Origin: Dryomyza anilis
Taxonomy: Eukaryota; Arthropoda; Insecta; Diptera; Dryomyzidae
Reading direction: 5' to 3'
NCBI GenBank assembly: GCA_951804985.1
Contig: OX638135.1
Coordinates: forward strand, 40,701,564 to 40,765,563
DNA: 64,000 bases
In this document: piece after piece, positions 11,428 to 24,190 of the stretch
Numbering within the stretch: position 1 is the stretch's first letter
Layout of the letters: each line of letters begins with the position of its first letter
Program-made: the position numbers and the translations under genes
Notes under the pieces: generated by a model
What the model saw: the letters and a program-made list of their open reading frames with translations, nothing else
The model's database searches: none
What the model was told of the DNA's origin: nothing

Positions 11428-13054
11428 ACATATCTCAATACCTTTTGGAAACAAAATTCAATTTGTGTATGATATTAAAGGTGATCAATACCGACATCTC
11501 GTTTGTAAACTACCTCAGATGTACACAATGTATTTTTAATGATTATTTTCACTTTTCAAGTCAGCATATTTCGGGCACCATAAATACAAAAAATGTTAAT
11601 TTGATTTTTTTACACGTACAACATTTGCACCAAGTTTGGCGTTTCACCTATTTTTTTGTACCCTTGAATAAATGGTAAATAAAAGGTAATAGTTACTTTA
11701 CCAATTATTAAATTAATTTACAACAGATTTTTTTAATTTCAAAAAGACTGAAAACGTAAAAATAGGATTATAAATCGTCGTTATAGAACTAAAAGTCATC
11801 AAATAAATTTTGTTTCAATATCACTTTTATTGCATTTTCAGCCATACACATTTGTTACCTTTCTAATCGAATAATCGTGGTTTTTCTAAGTTAACTAGTT
11901 AAAAAAAATATTTTAAAAATCACTATATACATTTTGAACTAAAATTATATAAACAAAAATCCATAAGCAGCAATAACTAAATATAAATTTTAAATTTAAT
12001 TTTCAGGTGAAAAAAAGATAATTTTCAGATTTTTCAAATCTTCAAAGGGTATCTAAAACAGTACGGAAAACCAAAATGTTTTTGGAGAAAGGAACAAGGA
12101 TTTCTGGTCAAAACTTTTTTTTTTTGCTAATAACTTCCTCAATTATATTTTGAAACAATCATAACCTTATAGCGCAGTGCCGATTGGACATACTTAAAAA
12201 CTATATTTTGTGAATATTTGATTTTTAATTATAAAAAATACACCATCATATCTAAAACTATGAATTGTCGAACTTTAATCGAACTTTCATAAATGTTATT
12301 TGGACTTATAGTTTTGCAACGAAGATATACAAAAAAATATGTATAATTTCTAGAAAATATGGTGCATTAGTATAGACAATTTAAAGTCAAATTTAAATTT
12401 AAAATCATCTTTTTGACAAATTTATTCTATTGTTAAAGTTGACTTAAAATTGTCTATGGTAATGTTTAAATTCGATTTAATATTGATACTCCGAGACAAC
12501 ATTTATATAATTTTTCAGAAATATTTAGGGCATATTTCCGGCCAACACTCAGATAAATGAATTATTTTGGAAAGTGTATAGCAGGTTGTAAAATTTTGTG
12601 GAATTTTAATGGCAGATTCACGGCATATTTTGGGATCGGTCAGAAAACAGTCAGCTTGTGATTCCAAATCCGCCTTTGTCTGTTTAAAATATGTCGACAA
12701 AATGTTTCAAAACTGCCTCGACCCTGCCAAAAATTTTACTTAGGACATTTTTATAGAGAACTCAAAATATTTAAAACTCGAATTGTGTATTCATCAGAAT
12801 GTTTGTCAAAATACAATGGCGCATATCAACTTTAAAATAAGAGTTACCAGCTATTTTGGACAATTTTAACAAAGATTAAGCGATAAAAGCTCCAAAAGGC
12901 GTAAATTATTTAAATAACAATCAAAATTAAAACAGCGCATAATCTACAGAATTTTATCGTCTTTACAAGCGCAAAATTATCAAAACAATCACAAAATGGA
13001 AAAGACGCATATTTTCAAAATGTAAATTAAGCTAATTTTTTAATTTTGTCTATA

Positions 13055-13530
13055 TTTTGCGCTTTTTTAAAAAGGCGCAAATTTTGTAAATTAGGCGCCT
13101 TTTCCATTTTGTAATGTTTTCAAATTTTTGCGCCATCCTCTATATTTTACGCCCTTCTGTAGAGGCCCAAAATTTCTGTTAGTTAGGCTCATTTGCAATT
13201 TTATGCTTTTCTGCAAATTTTGCGCTTTCCTCTATATTTTGCGCCCTTCTGTAGAGGCGCAAAAATTTTGTAAATTAGGTGCATTTGCAATTTTATGCAT
13301 TTTTGAAAATTTTGCGGCTTTTTCTATATTTTGCGCACCTCTGTAGAGGCGCATAATATCTCTTAATTAGACGCATTTGCAATTTTATGCTTTTTGCAAA
13401 TTTTGCGCCTTTCTCTATAGTTTCCGCTCTTTTAAAAGGGCGCAAAATTCTGATTAGGCTCATTTTTTTCATTTTGTGTTTTTTTATTTTTAATTTGTTT
13501 GATAAATTCAAAATTGCGCCTTTTTGGAGG
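13055..13530 (+). repeat. 92-bp minisatellite of the H repeat, copy 3
   Basis: The repeat unit includes TTGCGCCCTTCTGTAGAGGCG, TTTTGTAAATTAGG and CGCATTTGCAATTTTATGC. About five units are present. It generates overlapping open frames on both strands (FCAxxxEGRK-like peptides) that rotate frame each unit, because 92 is not a multiple of three. Confidence 0.85.
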
Positions 13531-13619
13531 GTGGGGGAGGGTTGCGATCACCCCTCTCTCCCCCTCGATCCGCGCTTGGTTGGGATAGCGGTGAATATTT
13601 AATGTAAAATACAATTTTT

Positions 13620-14190
13620 GACTAAATGTTTTTTATCTGAAAATTATTTTGGGGCATTTAAATTTATTTTGTATAGAATAATAGTTTAAAAATATATCTG
13701 AAAATAATGTTTATGTTGTTTTTTATTAGAGAGACTTAAATAATGAGTGTTAGGTGACAGAATGTGGCTGGGTATGCTGTTTTGAACTGCACAAATTAAG
13801 TAACAAACGAATATGTTGAATATTAATATAAATTTATTAATTTAATGAAAAAAGAAAAACGAAAAATAATGACACAATAAACAGTTACATCGTGTATTGT
13901 TTCATTATTTTGCGTTTCGATTCATTAAGCTGATTTAGGTGTTCGCTGGCAGCTATTCTATTTACGTTTTTTAACCAACAGCCATCACCCCCGATTACAA
14001 GTCGCACACCTTCTCGGAATAACCAAGTAAAATGTTTTCAGATAACAAATTATCCTCGACATTAATAATACTTCTTCAAAATTATTTTAGTCGATTTTCA
14101 TTTTATATTTATAAACGAAGCTGCCACCTGCAAATCCGTTTAAATTTACGAAACACTTTCCGGCAACACCAAATTTGACGAACGATTTTC
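13620..14190. other. Mostly unassigned; one short coding-like minus frame
   Basis: Minus strand about 14040-13886 reads roughly 50 codons containing HFTWLFREGVRLVIGGDGCW and ending KRKIMKQYTM before a stop. The composition is more protein-like than chance, but no family is recognised and no splice context is clear. Confidence 0.2.
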
Positions 14191-14194
14191 GTAT

Positions 14195-14668
14195 TAGCTG
14201 TCTGGATCTATAATTGAACGTAACGTAGCATAATGTAGCCAACTGTCACGTACTATTCTGAGATACACACAGAGCGTGTAAATGATTATCCAAATCGTAT
14301 TGTAACGTAGCGGTACGTATCGTAACATAAAAGCCTGTTGAACATAGAATTACGCGATACATTTGACAGTTGTTAAAGAGTAAATAAAGCAAATAATTGA
14401 TCTCAAATCGATTACAAAGTAAAAAAAGTCATTATTTCAACAATTTTCATTTAAATTACTAAATTTTATAAGTATTAAATGTGTTAAATCATCGATTGGT
14501 TCAATTTTTATTGAACATAAATTTCGTTGGAATGAAACAATACAAATTATTTTTGCTGATATATTTCTACGATACTTTACGTGTTTGGTAATTACCATAC
14601 AAGTTCGCTACAATCCAATACGATACGATAGGTCCCGCCACGTTGCGCTACGTTTGCATAACTGAGCC
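14195..14668. mobile_element. Candidate MITE with CGTAGC-type inverted ends
   Basis: The left end has ATAATTGAACGTAACGTAGC. The right end read in reverse has AGTTATGCAAACGTAGCGC. Internally the GTAACGTAGCGGTACGTATCG and CGATACGATAGG motifs are also inverted. The target duplication is not clear. Confidence 0.35.
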
Positions 14669-14679
14669 TTTAATATTGT

Positions 14680-15550
14680 TCACTGCAATGTCATTTGAGA
14701 TATCAACAGATTTTTCGTTGCGAATAACATTGCGAAAAAAGTCTATATTTTAAAAACTAAGGAAGGTAGACTAATAGTAAAGTAATCCACTAAGGAGTAT
14801 TTCGGTTTATTTTGGGAAATATCGGTCGACTGCCACGCCCACTTGTCATGTAACTGGATATATTTAAATATCAGAATTTGGTATTTTTGTAAGGATTCCA
14901 AAATTTTGTTTTTATTCTGCATTGTTTAATATTGAAAATAAATGAATTATTTTAAAAAAATATTTACAAATCCGATTTTTTGTAAATTTTGACAACATTT
15001 CTGTCATTATGCCCGCTTTTTTAACATTAGTGGGTTTAATGATTTATAAATAAACCATTTAAAAATGAACTAAATCTGGAAATGTTTATAGAAGCTGTTC
15101 TCTCACGTTTTAGCATTAAAAAGTTCATAAACATTATGAACTGTTGCCAAATATATAAAATTTTCTTAAAAAAGACAAACGAAGTTATTACAGTAATTTG
15201 AAAAAAGTATATGGGTGTTGCAAATATGTGCAGCCAGAATTTTGAAAATGTCCATTATTATTGTAAATGTAATAAAATATCGGAACAATGTGGAATAGGA
15301 AAAAAACTTCTACAGAATTTGACACTTTTTTCCGAAATACTTACAATTTAAACTATTATTTTCAATTCGAATATTAAAATATTATTTTAACTTTTTTCAA
15401 GAAAATTTTTAATGTTTTTTAAAGTATATTTAGACAACTCAATAACCATAACAAAGCGCATTGAGCAAACATTGACATTTGAATTACCATTACAATATAT
15501 TTGTTTACATTTTCTTAACATTTTATTAAGTTTTCTTGAAGTTTGGACAA
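14680..15550. other. Unassigned AT-rich sequence
   Basis: I see no gene, RNA or paired ends here. A CTGCCACGCCCACTTG phrase near 14833 resembles DINE subtype-b internal sequence. Confidence 0.35.
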
Positions 15551-15557
15551 TTCACAA

Positions 15558-15738
15558 TCATTCCTCATTTAAATATTTATCAAAATAAAATAAATAAAAG
15601 ATTGACTTTTGTCTAGCTAAATAGTGAAAATCGCACACTGTTCGTTGGGGTTCTGAACATTTCATCGAATAATGCCCAACTTGATGACATTTGAAGCATT
15701 TATCCACTTTTTTGTTTGGTTTCTCTGCCTTCGTTTAT
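15558..15738 (-). pseudogene. Retrotransposon gag fragment with CCHC zinc knuckle
   Basis: A minus-strand frame of about 60 codons between stops contains CFKCHQVGHYSMKC (15657-15698), an exact C-x2-C-x4-H-x4-C zinc knuckle. It is preceded by a lysine-rich stretch (KAEKPNKKVDK). This arrangement is typical of the nucleocapsid part of LTR-retrotransposon gag, copia-type elements having a single knuckle. The frame ends shortly after, and neither protease nor polymerase was found nearby, so it is a short relic. A cellular zinc-knuckle protein is possible but less likely in this context. Confidence 0.55.
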
Positions 15739-16099
15739 TGTTCATTTGTAGTAGTACAGTGTACAACACTTAGAACATAAATTAACAGAATCATAATTTG
15801 GATTTAACTTAAGTTAAGATTAAGATTGCAGATATCATAAAAGTTTAACAGATAATATAAAAGTAATTATCTGATATAAGTTAGTGCGAATGAAGGATAT
15901 CGTTAAGAGAGACATTTTCCGATTAAATATCGATTTTAGGGTAAAATGGGCCGCTGATTCCGAAGTCCGTTTTGCTCTATCAGTTCACATTGGGGTTCCT
16001 TATTTCCTTATTTACAGACATTACACAAAATATTTTAATTTCAAAAAGATACAGGTTTGATTTCTTCCAGAGATCGAATTTGCATGCACACTCGCTTGC

Positions 16100-16280
16100 A
16101 CTTATTCTAATGATACGTAAATTTATTTACGCAGTCTCCGCACTCGTGCATCACATTTTTTTTACAACACCACGGCGCCACGAGACAGGGAATTTACTAT
16201 TCTCGGTACCTGCTTTGTGCGTGCTTCGTTCTTAAAAAAAACCGATCGCAGCCAAGCGCCGAAAACCAAAAGAGTCTGAA
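16100..16280 (+). repeat. Dispersed repeat matching 42363-43195 in inverse
   Basis: GCGTAAATAAATTTACG-like sequence, the CACTCGTGCATCACAT segment, CACGGCGCCACGAGA and CCGATCGCAGCCAAGCGCCG are matched in reverse complement at 42363-42466 plus 43136-43195. Here the site between CACGGCGCC and TTGTAAAAAA is uninterrupted. It therefore serves as the empty site for the hAT MITE at 42467. Confidence 0.75.
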
Positions 16281-17212
16281 ATTCGCAGCACAATTGCTTG
16301 TAGCAGCGGAGACAAACCTTTACAATTCTGCACACACGCATTTCACAATTCTGCATTTCACAACGAGTCCGGAGTAAATTGTATTATTGTATGAGATGCT
16401 TGTGTGGCAAAAGAGCGTGGCTTTATATAAAATGTTCATATCAAATTATCTATTAGACACAAACGTTCGGCAATATTCAAATACATTTGTATTCGAAGTT
16501 TTTGATTTTTAATAAATTAAGAAAATATATATTATTTATTTGTTTTTTGAACAACAAAATAAAAATATGACGTGAAATTATAATTACTTTTTGATTAAAT
16601 TTATTTGTTATTCGAAAGTTTTGAATTAAAAACTAAATAAATAAAGAATGCACAAATTTAGTTATTTTATTCTGAATAAATTCAATAATTATTTTTTGCA
16701 TAAAGAATAAGTTATTTTATTCATCATTTTTTTATTATTTAAAATAAATATATCCCTATACTGATATAACACGATATATAAAAACATCGTGTTTCCAAAA
16801 AATGTGTTTATAGTAAATAGATAATTAATTTATTTATTTCCTAGTGTATGCACGTGAAGTTTTCATGTGATTGATTTTTTTTGCGCCTTTTTCCAATTTT
16901 TTCTAAAATAAACCAACTTTTTTTCTTTAAATCAACAGTTTTATTTCCTTAAAAATGAAAAAATATAGGGTGCGGACGGATCTGTGATACCCTAGAAAAA
17001 TCGAAATCCGGTGCACCTACATATTTGGTCATATAGGTACTCAAATGAAAGGTAATAAAGCAACATTTGTAATTATATGGTCATTTTTATGATAATCGCT
17101 ATCTTTGTAATTATGTAAAAAATAAAAAAACAGCCCAACAATAAATTATAATATTTCGTTTGAAAGTTATATCGAGGAACAGACGACATTTTTTTAGAAA
17201 TAATAGTTTAAT

Positions 17213-18490
17213 CAAGGATTGAAACAGTAATCGAAACCGATATCCGTTTAAAACCGTTATACGAAAATCAGAAATAAACCGATATCCAAAACTGAAATAA
17301 ACGGTTTCGGTTTTATACCGGTTTAAAACGGTTTTTAAAAAAGTATAAAAAAAAAACAGAAAAACATATTTTATTTTATATAGAAGATCTTAAGTACAGG
17401 GCATGTTTAAATGTCATTTAATAAAATTTGAAGTTCCCAAAATAAAAATGTTGTACAAAAATTAAAATGTTGTTTTTTGAGAAACAATATTACTAAAAAA
17501 AAAACGATCTTTGGTCTAAAAATTGTGTTCTTTTTTTCATTTATTTGTGTAGCGGTAAATCGATTTACAACAAAACACCAGCAACTCATTGTTAAAAAAT
17601 GATTTAATTTTTAATGATATTGTTTTTTTATTTATTGTATAAGTAAAATATATAGGGAGCCTGGGGTAAAGTGGGACAAGCTTAGAAAAATTCATTTGAA
17701 TAATTATTGAATTATTTTAAAGGATCTTTTCAATATAATACCATTTAAAGGGTCCATTAATTGATTTTTGTGTGATTTTTCAAAACAGCTCAATTTTGGA
17801 AATATATATTAAGGATAAAAGAATTATAATAAGATAATAAAAAAACAATGGTAATGCAAGAAAAAATTAGAAAAAAAAGTAAAATTATAAAAATCTCAGA
17901 AACTACTTAAGAAAATACGAAATATAAAGTGCAAGTTCGACAAGTTCGAACAATTCAAGTATACAGGCAGATATTGCAGTTCAACATTTCTTTTATGGAT
18001 GGAAATTGTACAAAATTCTTCTTCTTTTCATGAAGTTTAAGACAATTACCGATGTATTCTTGCTGCTCTTGTTAAGGTTCGCTTCTCGGCTCACTTTTGC
18101 AATTCAGATCATATCTCAGGTGAAGTCAAAATGTTGCTTTTCAATGGCTTGTGGCCACGATTGAAATTGTTTCTTGGCGAAATCAATTAAATAATTTATA
18201 TAACACAATATTTTCACTAGAATAAAAACAAACATTGTTTAAATTACATTTCCCACTTTACCCCAATATAACAAATTGAACATAAGTTAGCACCATATAA
18301 ACAATGTTAAATTATTTGAAAAGTATGGAAAAAAAGAAATTTTATACAAAAATCGAAATCAAACCCGAAACCGTAACTTGGAACCGGTATACCGAAACCG
18401 TTTCGTTATAAAAACTTAAAACCGAAACCGTAACCGAAACGCGGAAAAAACCGAAATCGAAACCGTTATTCGTTTAGGTTTCAATCCTTG
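17213..18490. mobile_element. hAT-like MITE rich in CCGAAACCG motifs
   Basis: The termini are CAAGGATTGAAAC and GTTTCAATCCTTG. Flanking 8-mers AGTTTAAT and ATTGTAAT match at six of eight positions, suggesting an aged 8-bp duplication. Both subterminal regions are packed with AACCGAAACCG-like repeats in inverted orientation. It carries no transposase frame of its own and is interrupted by another element at about 17660-18267. Confidence 0.65.
17660..18267. mobile_element. Nested MITE with GGGGTAAAGTGGGA ends
   Basis: GGGGTAAAGTGGGA (17663-17676) faces TCCCACTTTACCCC (18251-18264), perfect 14-bp inverted repeats. On the minus strand around 18170 a short frame reads KQFQSWPQAIEKQHFDF before a stop. 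This could be a transposase relic, but is too short to assign. The target duplication is unclear. Confidence 0.6.
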
Positions 18491-18754
18491 ATTGTAATTA
18501 GTGTATAATAGACTCCTGATTAAATTCCTTTTCGTTTGCCTACCACACTTGTTTCGTGTATAAAATGAACTCAGTTGTTAAAACTAAAAAGGGTCCTGAG
18601 GTTACTGGGGTTATCGGACCATGAACATAATAACATATTAATCGTGAGATCAATATCTTTCATTTCAGTACCTACATGTTCATATAGGTAGGTGTATAAG
18701 GTTTCGATTTATCTAGGGTACCACAAGTCCGACCGCGCCCTAATTTAGCCTTGG

Positions 18755-21472
18755 ACCCAAACAGAGGGGATAGTTTGAAGATTTTAGGAAGGTGTACATA
18801 ACTCAGTACCCTTTGGAAAAAAAATTTAATTTGTGTATTATTTTAAAGGTGATCAATACAGACATCTCGTTTGAAAACTACTTCAGATATACACAATGTA
18901 TTTTTAATGATTATTTTCACTTTCCAAGTCAGCATATTTCAAAACCAAAAATACAATATATTTGAATTTGATTTTTTTTAAAGTATAACATTTGTACCAA
19001 TTGTACCATTTGTACAATTTGTACCAAACTTAAGTTTTACATTTAACCTAGTTTTTTATACCATTTATTCAAGAAGTAAAAGGTAATAGTTACTTGACCA
19101 ATTATTAAATTAATTTACAACAGTTTTTTTTTAATTTCAAAAAGACTAAAAACTTTAAAATCGGATTATAAATCGTCGATATAGAACTAAAAGTCATCAA
19201 ATAATTTTTGTTTCAATATCGATTTTATTGCATTTTCAGCTATATAAATTTGTTACCTTTCTAATCGAATAATCGTGGTTTTTCTAAGTAAACTAGTTTT
19301 AAAGAAAACAATTATTAAAAATCACTATATATATTTTGAACTAAATTTATATATGCAAAAATCCATAAGCTAAAAAAAGTAAAATTTTCAGATTTTTCAA
19401 ATATTCAAGGGGTATCTCAAACAGTACGGAAAACCAAAATGTTGTAAAAGAGGAAAACAAGGATTTCTGGTTAAAAGTTAATTTTTTTCATGCAAACAAT
19501 TTTTTTTTTGTTGATAACATCTTCAATTATATTAAAAACAATCATAACCTTATAGCGCAATGCCGATTGGACATACTTAAAAACTATATTTTGTGAATAT
19601 TTGATATTTACCTATGAACAATACACCAACACCTCTAAAACTATAAATTGTCGAATTTTTATCAAAAATGCTATTTGGACTTATAGTTGTACAACGAAGA
19701 TATACAAAAAAATATATATATTTTCTAAAAACTATGGCGCATTAGTATAGACAATTTAAAGTAAAATTTAAATTCAAAATCATATTTTTGACCATCATCT
19801 TTTGATACAAAAATTCTAAAAAATCGATTTTTTTTTAAGTCGAATTATTAAAGTTGTCTTATAATTGCCTATGGTTATGCGCCTATAATGTTTAAATTCG
19901 ATTTAATATTGATACCCCGAGACAAAATTTATGTCATTTTTCAGGAATATTTAGGGCATATTTCCGGCCAACACACAGATAAATGGAATATTAGCAGGTT
20001 GTAAAATTTTGTGGAATTTTTATGACAGATTCACGGCATATTTTAAGTTCGGGCAGTTCGGGCAGACATTTTGCGATACAAACTACGTCTATCTCTTTTT
20101 TAAAATATGTCGAAAAAATGTTTCTAAACTGCCTCGACCCAGCCAAAAATTTTGTAAATTAGGTGCATTTGCAATTTTATGCTTTTTTCAAATTTTGCGC
20201 CTACCTCTATATTTTGCGCCCTTCTATAGAGGCGCACAAATTTTGTAAATTAGACGCATTTGCAATTGTATGCATTTTTGAAAATTTTGTGCCTTTCTAT
20301 AGAGGCGCAAAAATTTTGTAAATTAGACGCATTTGTAATTTTAAGCTTTTTTGAAAATTTTGCGCCTTTATCTATATTTTGAGCCCTTCTATAGAGGCGC
20401 GCACATTTTGTAAATTAGGCGCATTTGCAATTTTATGTATTTTTGAAAATTTTGCGCCTTTATCTATATTTTGAGCCCTTCTATAGAGGCGCGCACATTT
20501 TGTAAATTAGGCGCATTTGCAATTTTATGTATTTTTGAAAATTTTACGCCTTTTTCTATATTTTGCGCCCTTCTGTAGAGGCGCAAACATTTTGTAAATT
20601 AGGCGCATTTGCAATTTGATGCTTTTTTGAACATTTTGCGCCCTTCTGTAGATGGAAAATTTGCAATTTTATGATTTTGTGCAAATTTTTCGCCTTTCTC
20701 TATAGTTTCCGCTCTTTTAAAAAGGCGCAAAATTTTGAATATTAGACGCATTTTTTATGTTGTGTTATTTTAAAAGTTTGTTTGAAAAATTCAAAACTGC
20801 GCCTTTTTTGGAGTGGCGATCGCTCCCCGCATCAAAATATTAGTTTTTGCAAAAAATAAAAAAGAAATTTGTGTTACCAAAAAAGTGTGTCGAGAAAGTA
20901 ATTTATCTCAGTTCTCTAAGCTCTCTTAAAAAAACATTTTAATATTAGTTCGCAATGTGTTTGCTGTGAAAATTCCAAAAAAATGTTTTAAACTTTATCT
21001 TACTGAAATTTTTCGGAATATTTTTTAAAATTTCTTTATGAAATATTTGATTAAAATAGATGTAATAATATAATGAATATAATGCAAGATGCTAAATCGG
21101 TCCAAATTCTTAGCATCTGTTCTACGCATTATAGGAAAATATGATGGGGAAAATTGCACTGCGTAATCTCCTGGTGTGTATCTGATTCGGCAGGCTTTAA
21201 TGGGTTAAAAAAATCAAATAAACATCCGTCGTCAACGACTGCTTCTGAGCGACTGAACTGAAATTTTTAAAAATTTGACATGAACAAAATAAAAAATGCG
21301 ACACCCTACAGCTACTCTATATCATCATTAAATTTATAATATTGTATGGACGCGGCTGTAGTTGTAATATGTATTGAACATATTATTATAATTAATGGCA
21401 GATTTGGAACTATTTTCCGTAACGAAGATGACATTTAATGCGAAGTCAGCTTTTTTTATTTTGTGAAAATTA
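18755..21472 (+). repeat. 2718-bp tandem unit, copy 1
   Basis: The unit runs from ACCCAAACAGAGGGG to GTGAAAATTA. It consists of the 3' half of the H repeat, including the 92-bp minisatellite, fused at about 20830 to about 640 bp of repeat Y. It differs from copies 2 and 3 at a few sites seen by eye (for example TTTTATGTATT versus TTTTACGTATT). A 79-codon frame at 20009-20248 recurs in each unit but is partly minisatellite and not convincing as a gene. Confidence 0.95.
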
Positions 21473-24190
21473 ACCCAAACAGAGGGGATAGTTTGAAGAT
21501 TTTAGGAAGGTGTACATAACTCAGTACCCTTTGGAAAAAAAATTTAATTTGTGTATTATTTTAAAGGTGATCAATACAGACATCTCGTTTGAAAACTACT
21601 TCAGATATACACAATGTATTTTTAATGATTATTTTCACTTTCCAAGTCAGCATATTTCAAAACCAAAAATACAATATATTTGAATTTGATTTTTTTTAAA
21701 GTATAACATTTGTACCAATTGTACCATTTGTACAATTTGTACCAAACTTAAGTTTTACATTTAACCTAGTTTTTTATACCATTTATTCAAGAAGTAAAAG
21801 GTAATAGTTACTTGACCAATTATTAAATTAATTTACAACAGTTTTTTTTTAATTTCAAAAAGACTAAAAACTTTAAAATCGGATTATAAATCGTCGATAT
21901 AGAACTAAAAGTCATCAAATAATTTTTGTTTCAATATCGATTTTATTGCATTTTCAGCTATATAAATTTGTTACCTTTCTAATCGAATAATCGTGGTTTT
22001 TCTAAGTAAACTAGTTTTAAAGAAAACAATTATTAAAAATCACTATATATATTTTGAACTAAATTTATATATGCAAAAATCCATAAGCTAAAAAAAGTAA
22101 AATTTTCAGATTTTTCAAATATTCAAGGGGTATCTCAAACAGTACGGAAAACCAAAATGTTGTAAAAGAGGAAAACAAGGATTTCTGGTTAAAAGTTAAT
22201 TTTTTTCATGCAAACAATTTTTTTTTTGTTGATAACATCTTCAATTATATTAAAAACAATCATAACCTTATAGCGCAATGCCGATTGGACATACTTAAAA
22301 ACTATATTTTGTGAATATTTGATATTTACCTATGAACAATACACCAACACCTCTAAAACTATAAATTGTCGAATTTTTATCAAAAATGCTATTTGGACTT
22401 ATAGTTGTACAACGAAGATATACAAAAAAATATATATATTTTCTAAAAACTATGGCGCATTAGTATAGACAATTTAAAGTAAAATTTAAATTCAAAATCA
22501 TATTTTTGACCATCATCTTTTGATACAAAAATTCTAAAAAATCGATTTTTTTTTAAGTCGAATTATTAAAGTTGTCTTATAATTGCCTATGGTTATGCGC
22601 CTATAATGTTTAAATTCGATTTAATATTGATACCCCGAGACAAAATTTATGTCATTTTTCAGGAATATTTAGGGCATATTTCCGGCCAACACACAGATAA
22701 ATGGAATATTAGCAGGTTGTAAAATTTTGTGGAATTTTTATGACAGATTCACGGCATATTTTAAGTTCGGGCAGTTCGGGCAGACATTTTGCGATACAAA
22801 CTACGTCTATCTCTTTTTTAAAATATGTCGAAAAAATGTTTCTAAACTGCCTCGACCCAGCCAAAAATTTTGTAAATTAGGTGCATTTGCAATTTTATGC
22901 TTTTTTCAAATTTTGCGCCTACCTCTATATTTTGCGCCCTTCTATAGAGGCGCACAAATTTTGTAAATTAGACGCATTTGCAATTGTATGCATTTTTGAA
23001 AATTTTGTGCCTTTCTATAGAGGCGCAAAAATTTTGTAAATTAGACGCATTTGTAATTTTAAGCTTTTTTGAAATTTTTGCGCCTTTATCTATATTTTGA
23101 GCCCTTCTATAGAGGCGCGCACATTTTGTAAATTAGGCGCATTTGCAATTTTATGTATTTTTGAAAATTTTGCGCCTTTATCTATATTTTGAGCCCTTCT
23201 ATAGAGGCGCGCACATTTTGTAAATTAGGCGCATTTGCAATTTTACGTATTTTTGAAAATTTTACGCCTTTTTCTATATTTTGCGCCCTTCTGTAGAGGC
23301 GCAAACATTTTGTAAATTAGGCGCATTTGCAATTTGATGCTTTTTTGAACATTTTGCGCCCTTCTGTAGATGGAAAATTTGCAATTTTATGATTTTGTGC
23401 AAATTTTTCGCCTTTCTCTATAGTTTCCGCTCTTTTAAAAAGGCGCAAAATTTTGAATATTAGACGCATTTTTTATGTTGTGTTATTTTAAAAGTTTGTT
23501 TGAAAAATTCAAAACTGCGCCTTTTTTGGAGTGGCGATCGCTCCCCGCATCAAAATATTAGTTTTTGCAAAAAATAAAAAAGAAATTTGTGTTACCAAAA
23601 AAGTGTGTCGAGAAAGTAATTTATCTCAGTTCTCTAAGCTCTCTTAAAAAAACATTTTAATATTAGTTCGCAATGTGTTTGCTGTGAAAATTCCAAAAAA
23701 ATGTTTTAAACTTTATCTTACTGAAATTTTTCGGAATATTTTTTAAAATTTCTTTATGAAATATTTGATTAAAATAGATGTAATAATATAATGAATATAA
23801 TGCAAGATGCTAAATCGGTCCAAATTCTTAGCATCTGTTCTACGCATTATAGGAAAATATGATGGGGAAAATTGCACTGCGTAATCTCCTGGTGTGTATC
23901 TGATTCGGCAGGCTTTAATGGGTTAAAAAAATCAAATAAACATCCGTCGTCAACGACTGCTTCTGAGCGACTGAACTGAAATTTTTAAAAATTTGACATG
24001 AACAAAATAAAAAATGCGACACCCTACAGCTACTCTTTATCATCATTAAATTTATAATATTGTATGGACGCGGCTGTAGTTGTAATATGTATTGAACATA
24101 TTATTATAATTAATGGCAGATTTGGAACTATTTTCCGTAACGAAGATGACATTTAATGCGAAGTCAGCTTTTTTTATTTTGTGAAAATTA
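21473..24190 (+). repeat. 2718-bp tandem unit, copy 2
   Basis: Same structure and length as copy 1. It shares with copy 3 the variants TTTTACGTATT and CTACTCTTTATC that distinguish both from copy 1. Confidence 0.95.

Larger units (their letters stand above)
9190..13578 (+). mobile_element. H repeat, copy 3, left-truncated, interrupted by SINEs
   Basis: It shares long collinear segments with 18594-20830 and 53110-57820: GGTTATCAGACC, ATTAATCGTGAGATCAATA, the ATAGTTTGAAG segment, GGTGATCAATACCGACATCT, a GCCGATTGGACATAC segment and the terminal 92-bp minisatellite. It ends GATCCGCGCTTG at 13578, like the complete copy at 52458-57820. The left terminus is absent. Two SINEs and a nested TIR element occupy 9456-11427. 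No transposase frame is present, so it is non-autonomous or a relic. Confidence 0.7.
16870..20830 (+). mobile_element. H repeat, copy 2
   Basis: From GATTTTTTTTGCGCC at about 16870 it follows the complete copy at 52458 collinearly: TATAGGGTGCGG, GGTGCACCTACATATTTGG, AACTCAGTTGTTAAAAC, GGGTCCTGAGGTTACTGG, then the 92-bp minisatellite, ending CGATCGCTCCCCGC at about 20830. The left terminus (CAGGTGCAGATCC) and the right GGATCCGCGCTTG are both missing or degraded. It is interrupted by a TIR element at 17213-18490. Its 3' portion forms the first unit of the triplication. Confidence 0.7.

Noticed and set aside
20009..20248. Identical 79-codon frame in each 2718-bp unit (20009, 22727, 25445)
   Set aside because: Identity follows from the tandem duplication. 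The C-terminal half is translated 92-bp minisatellite, and the frame is absent from other H copies.
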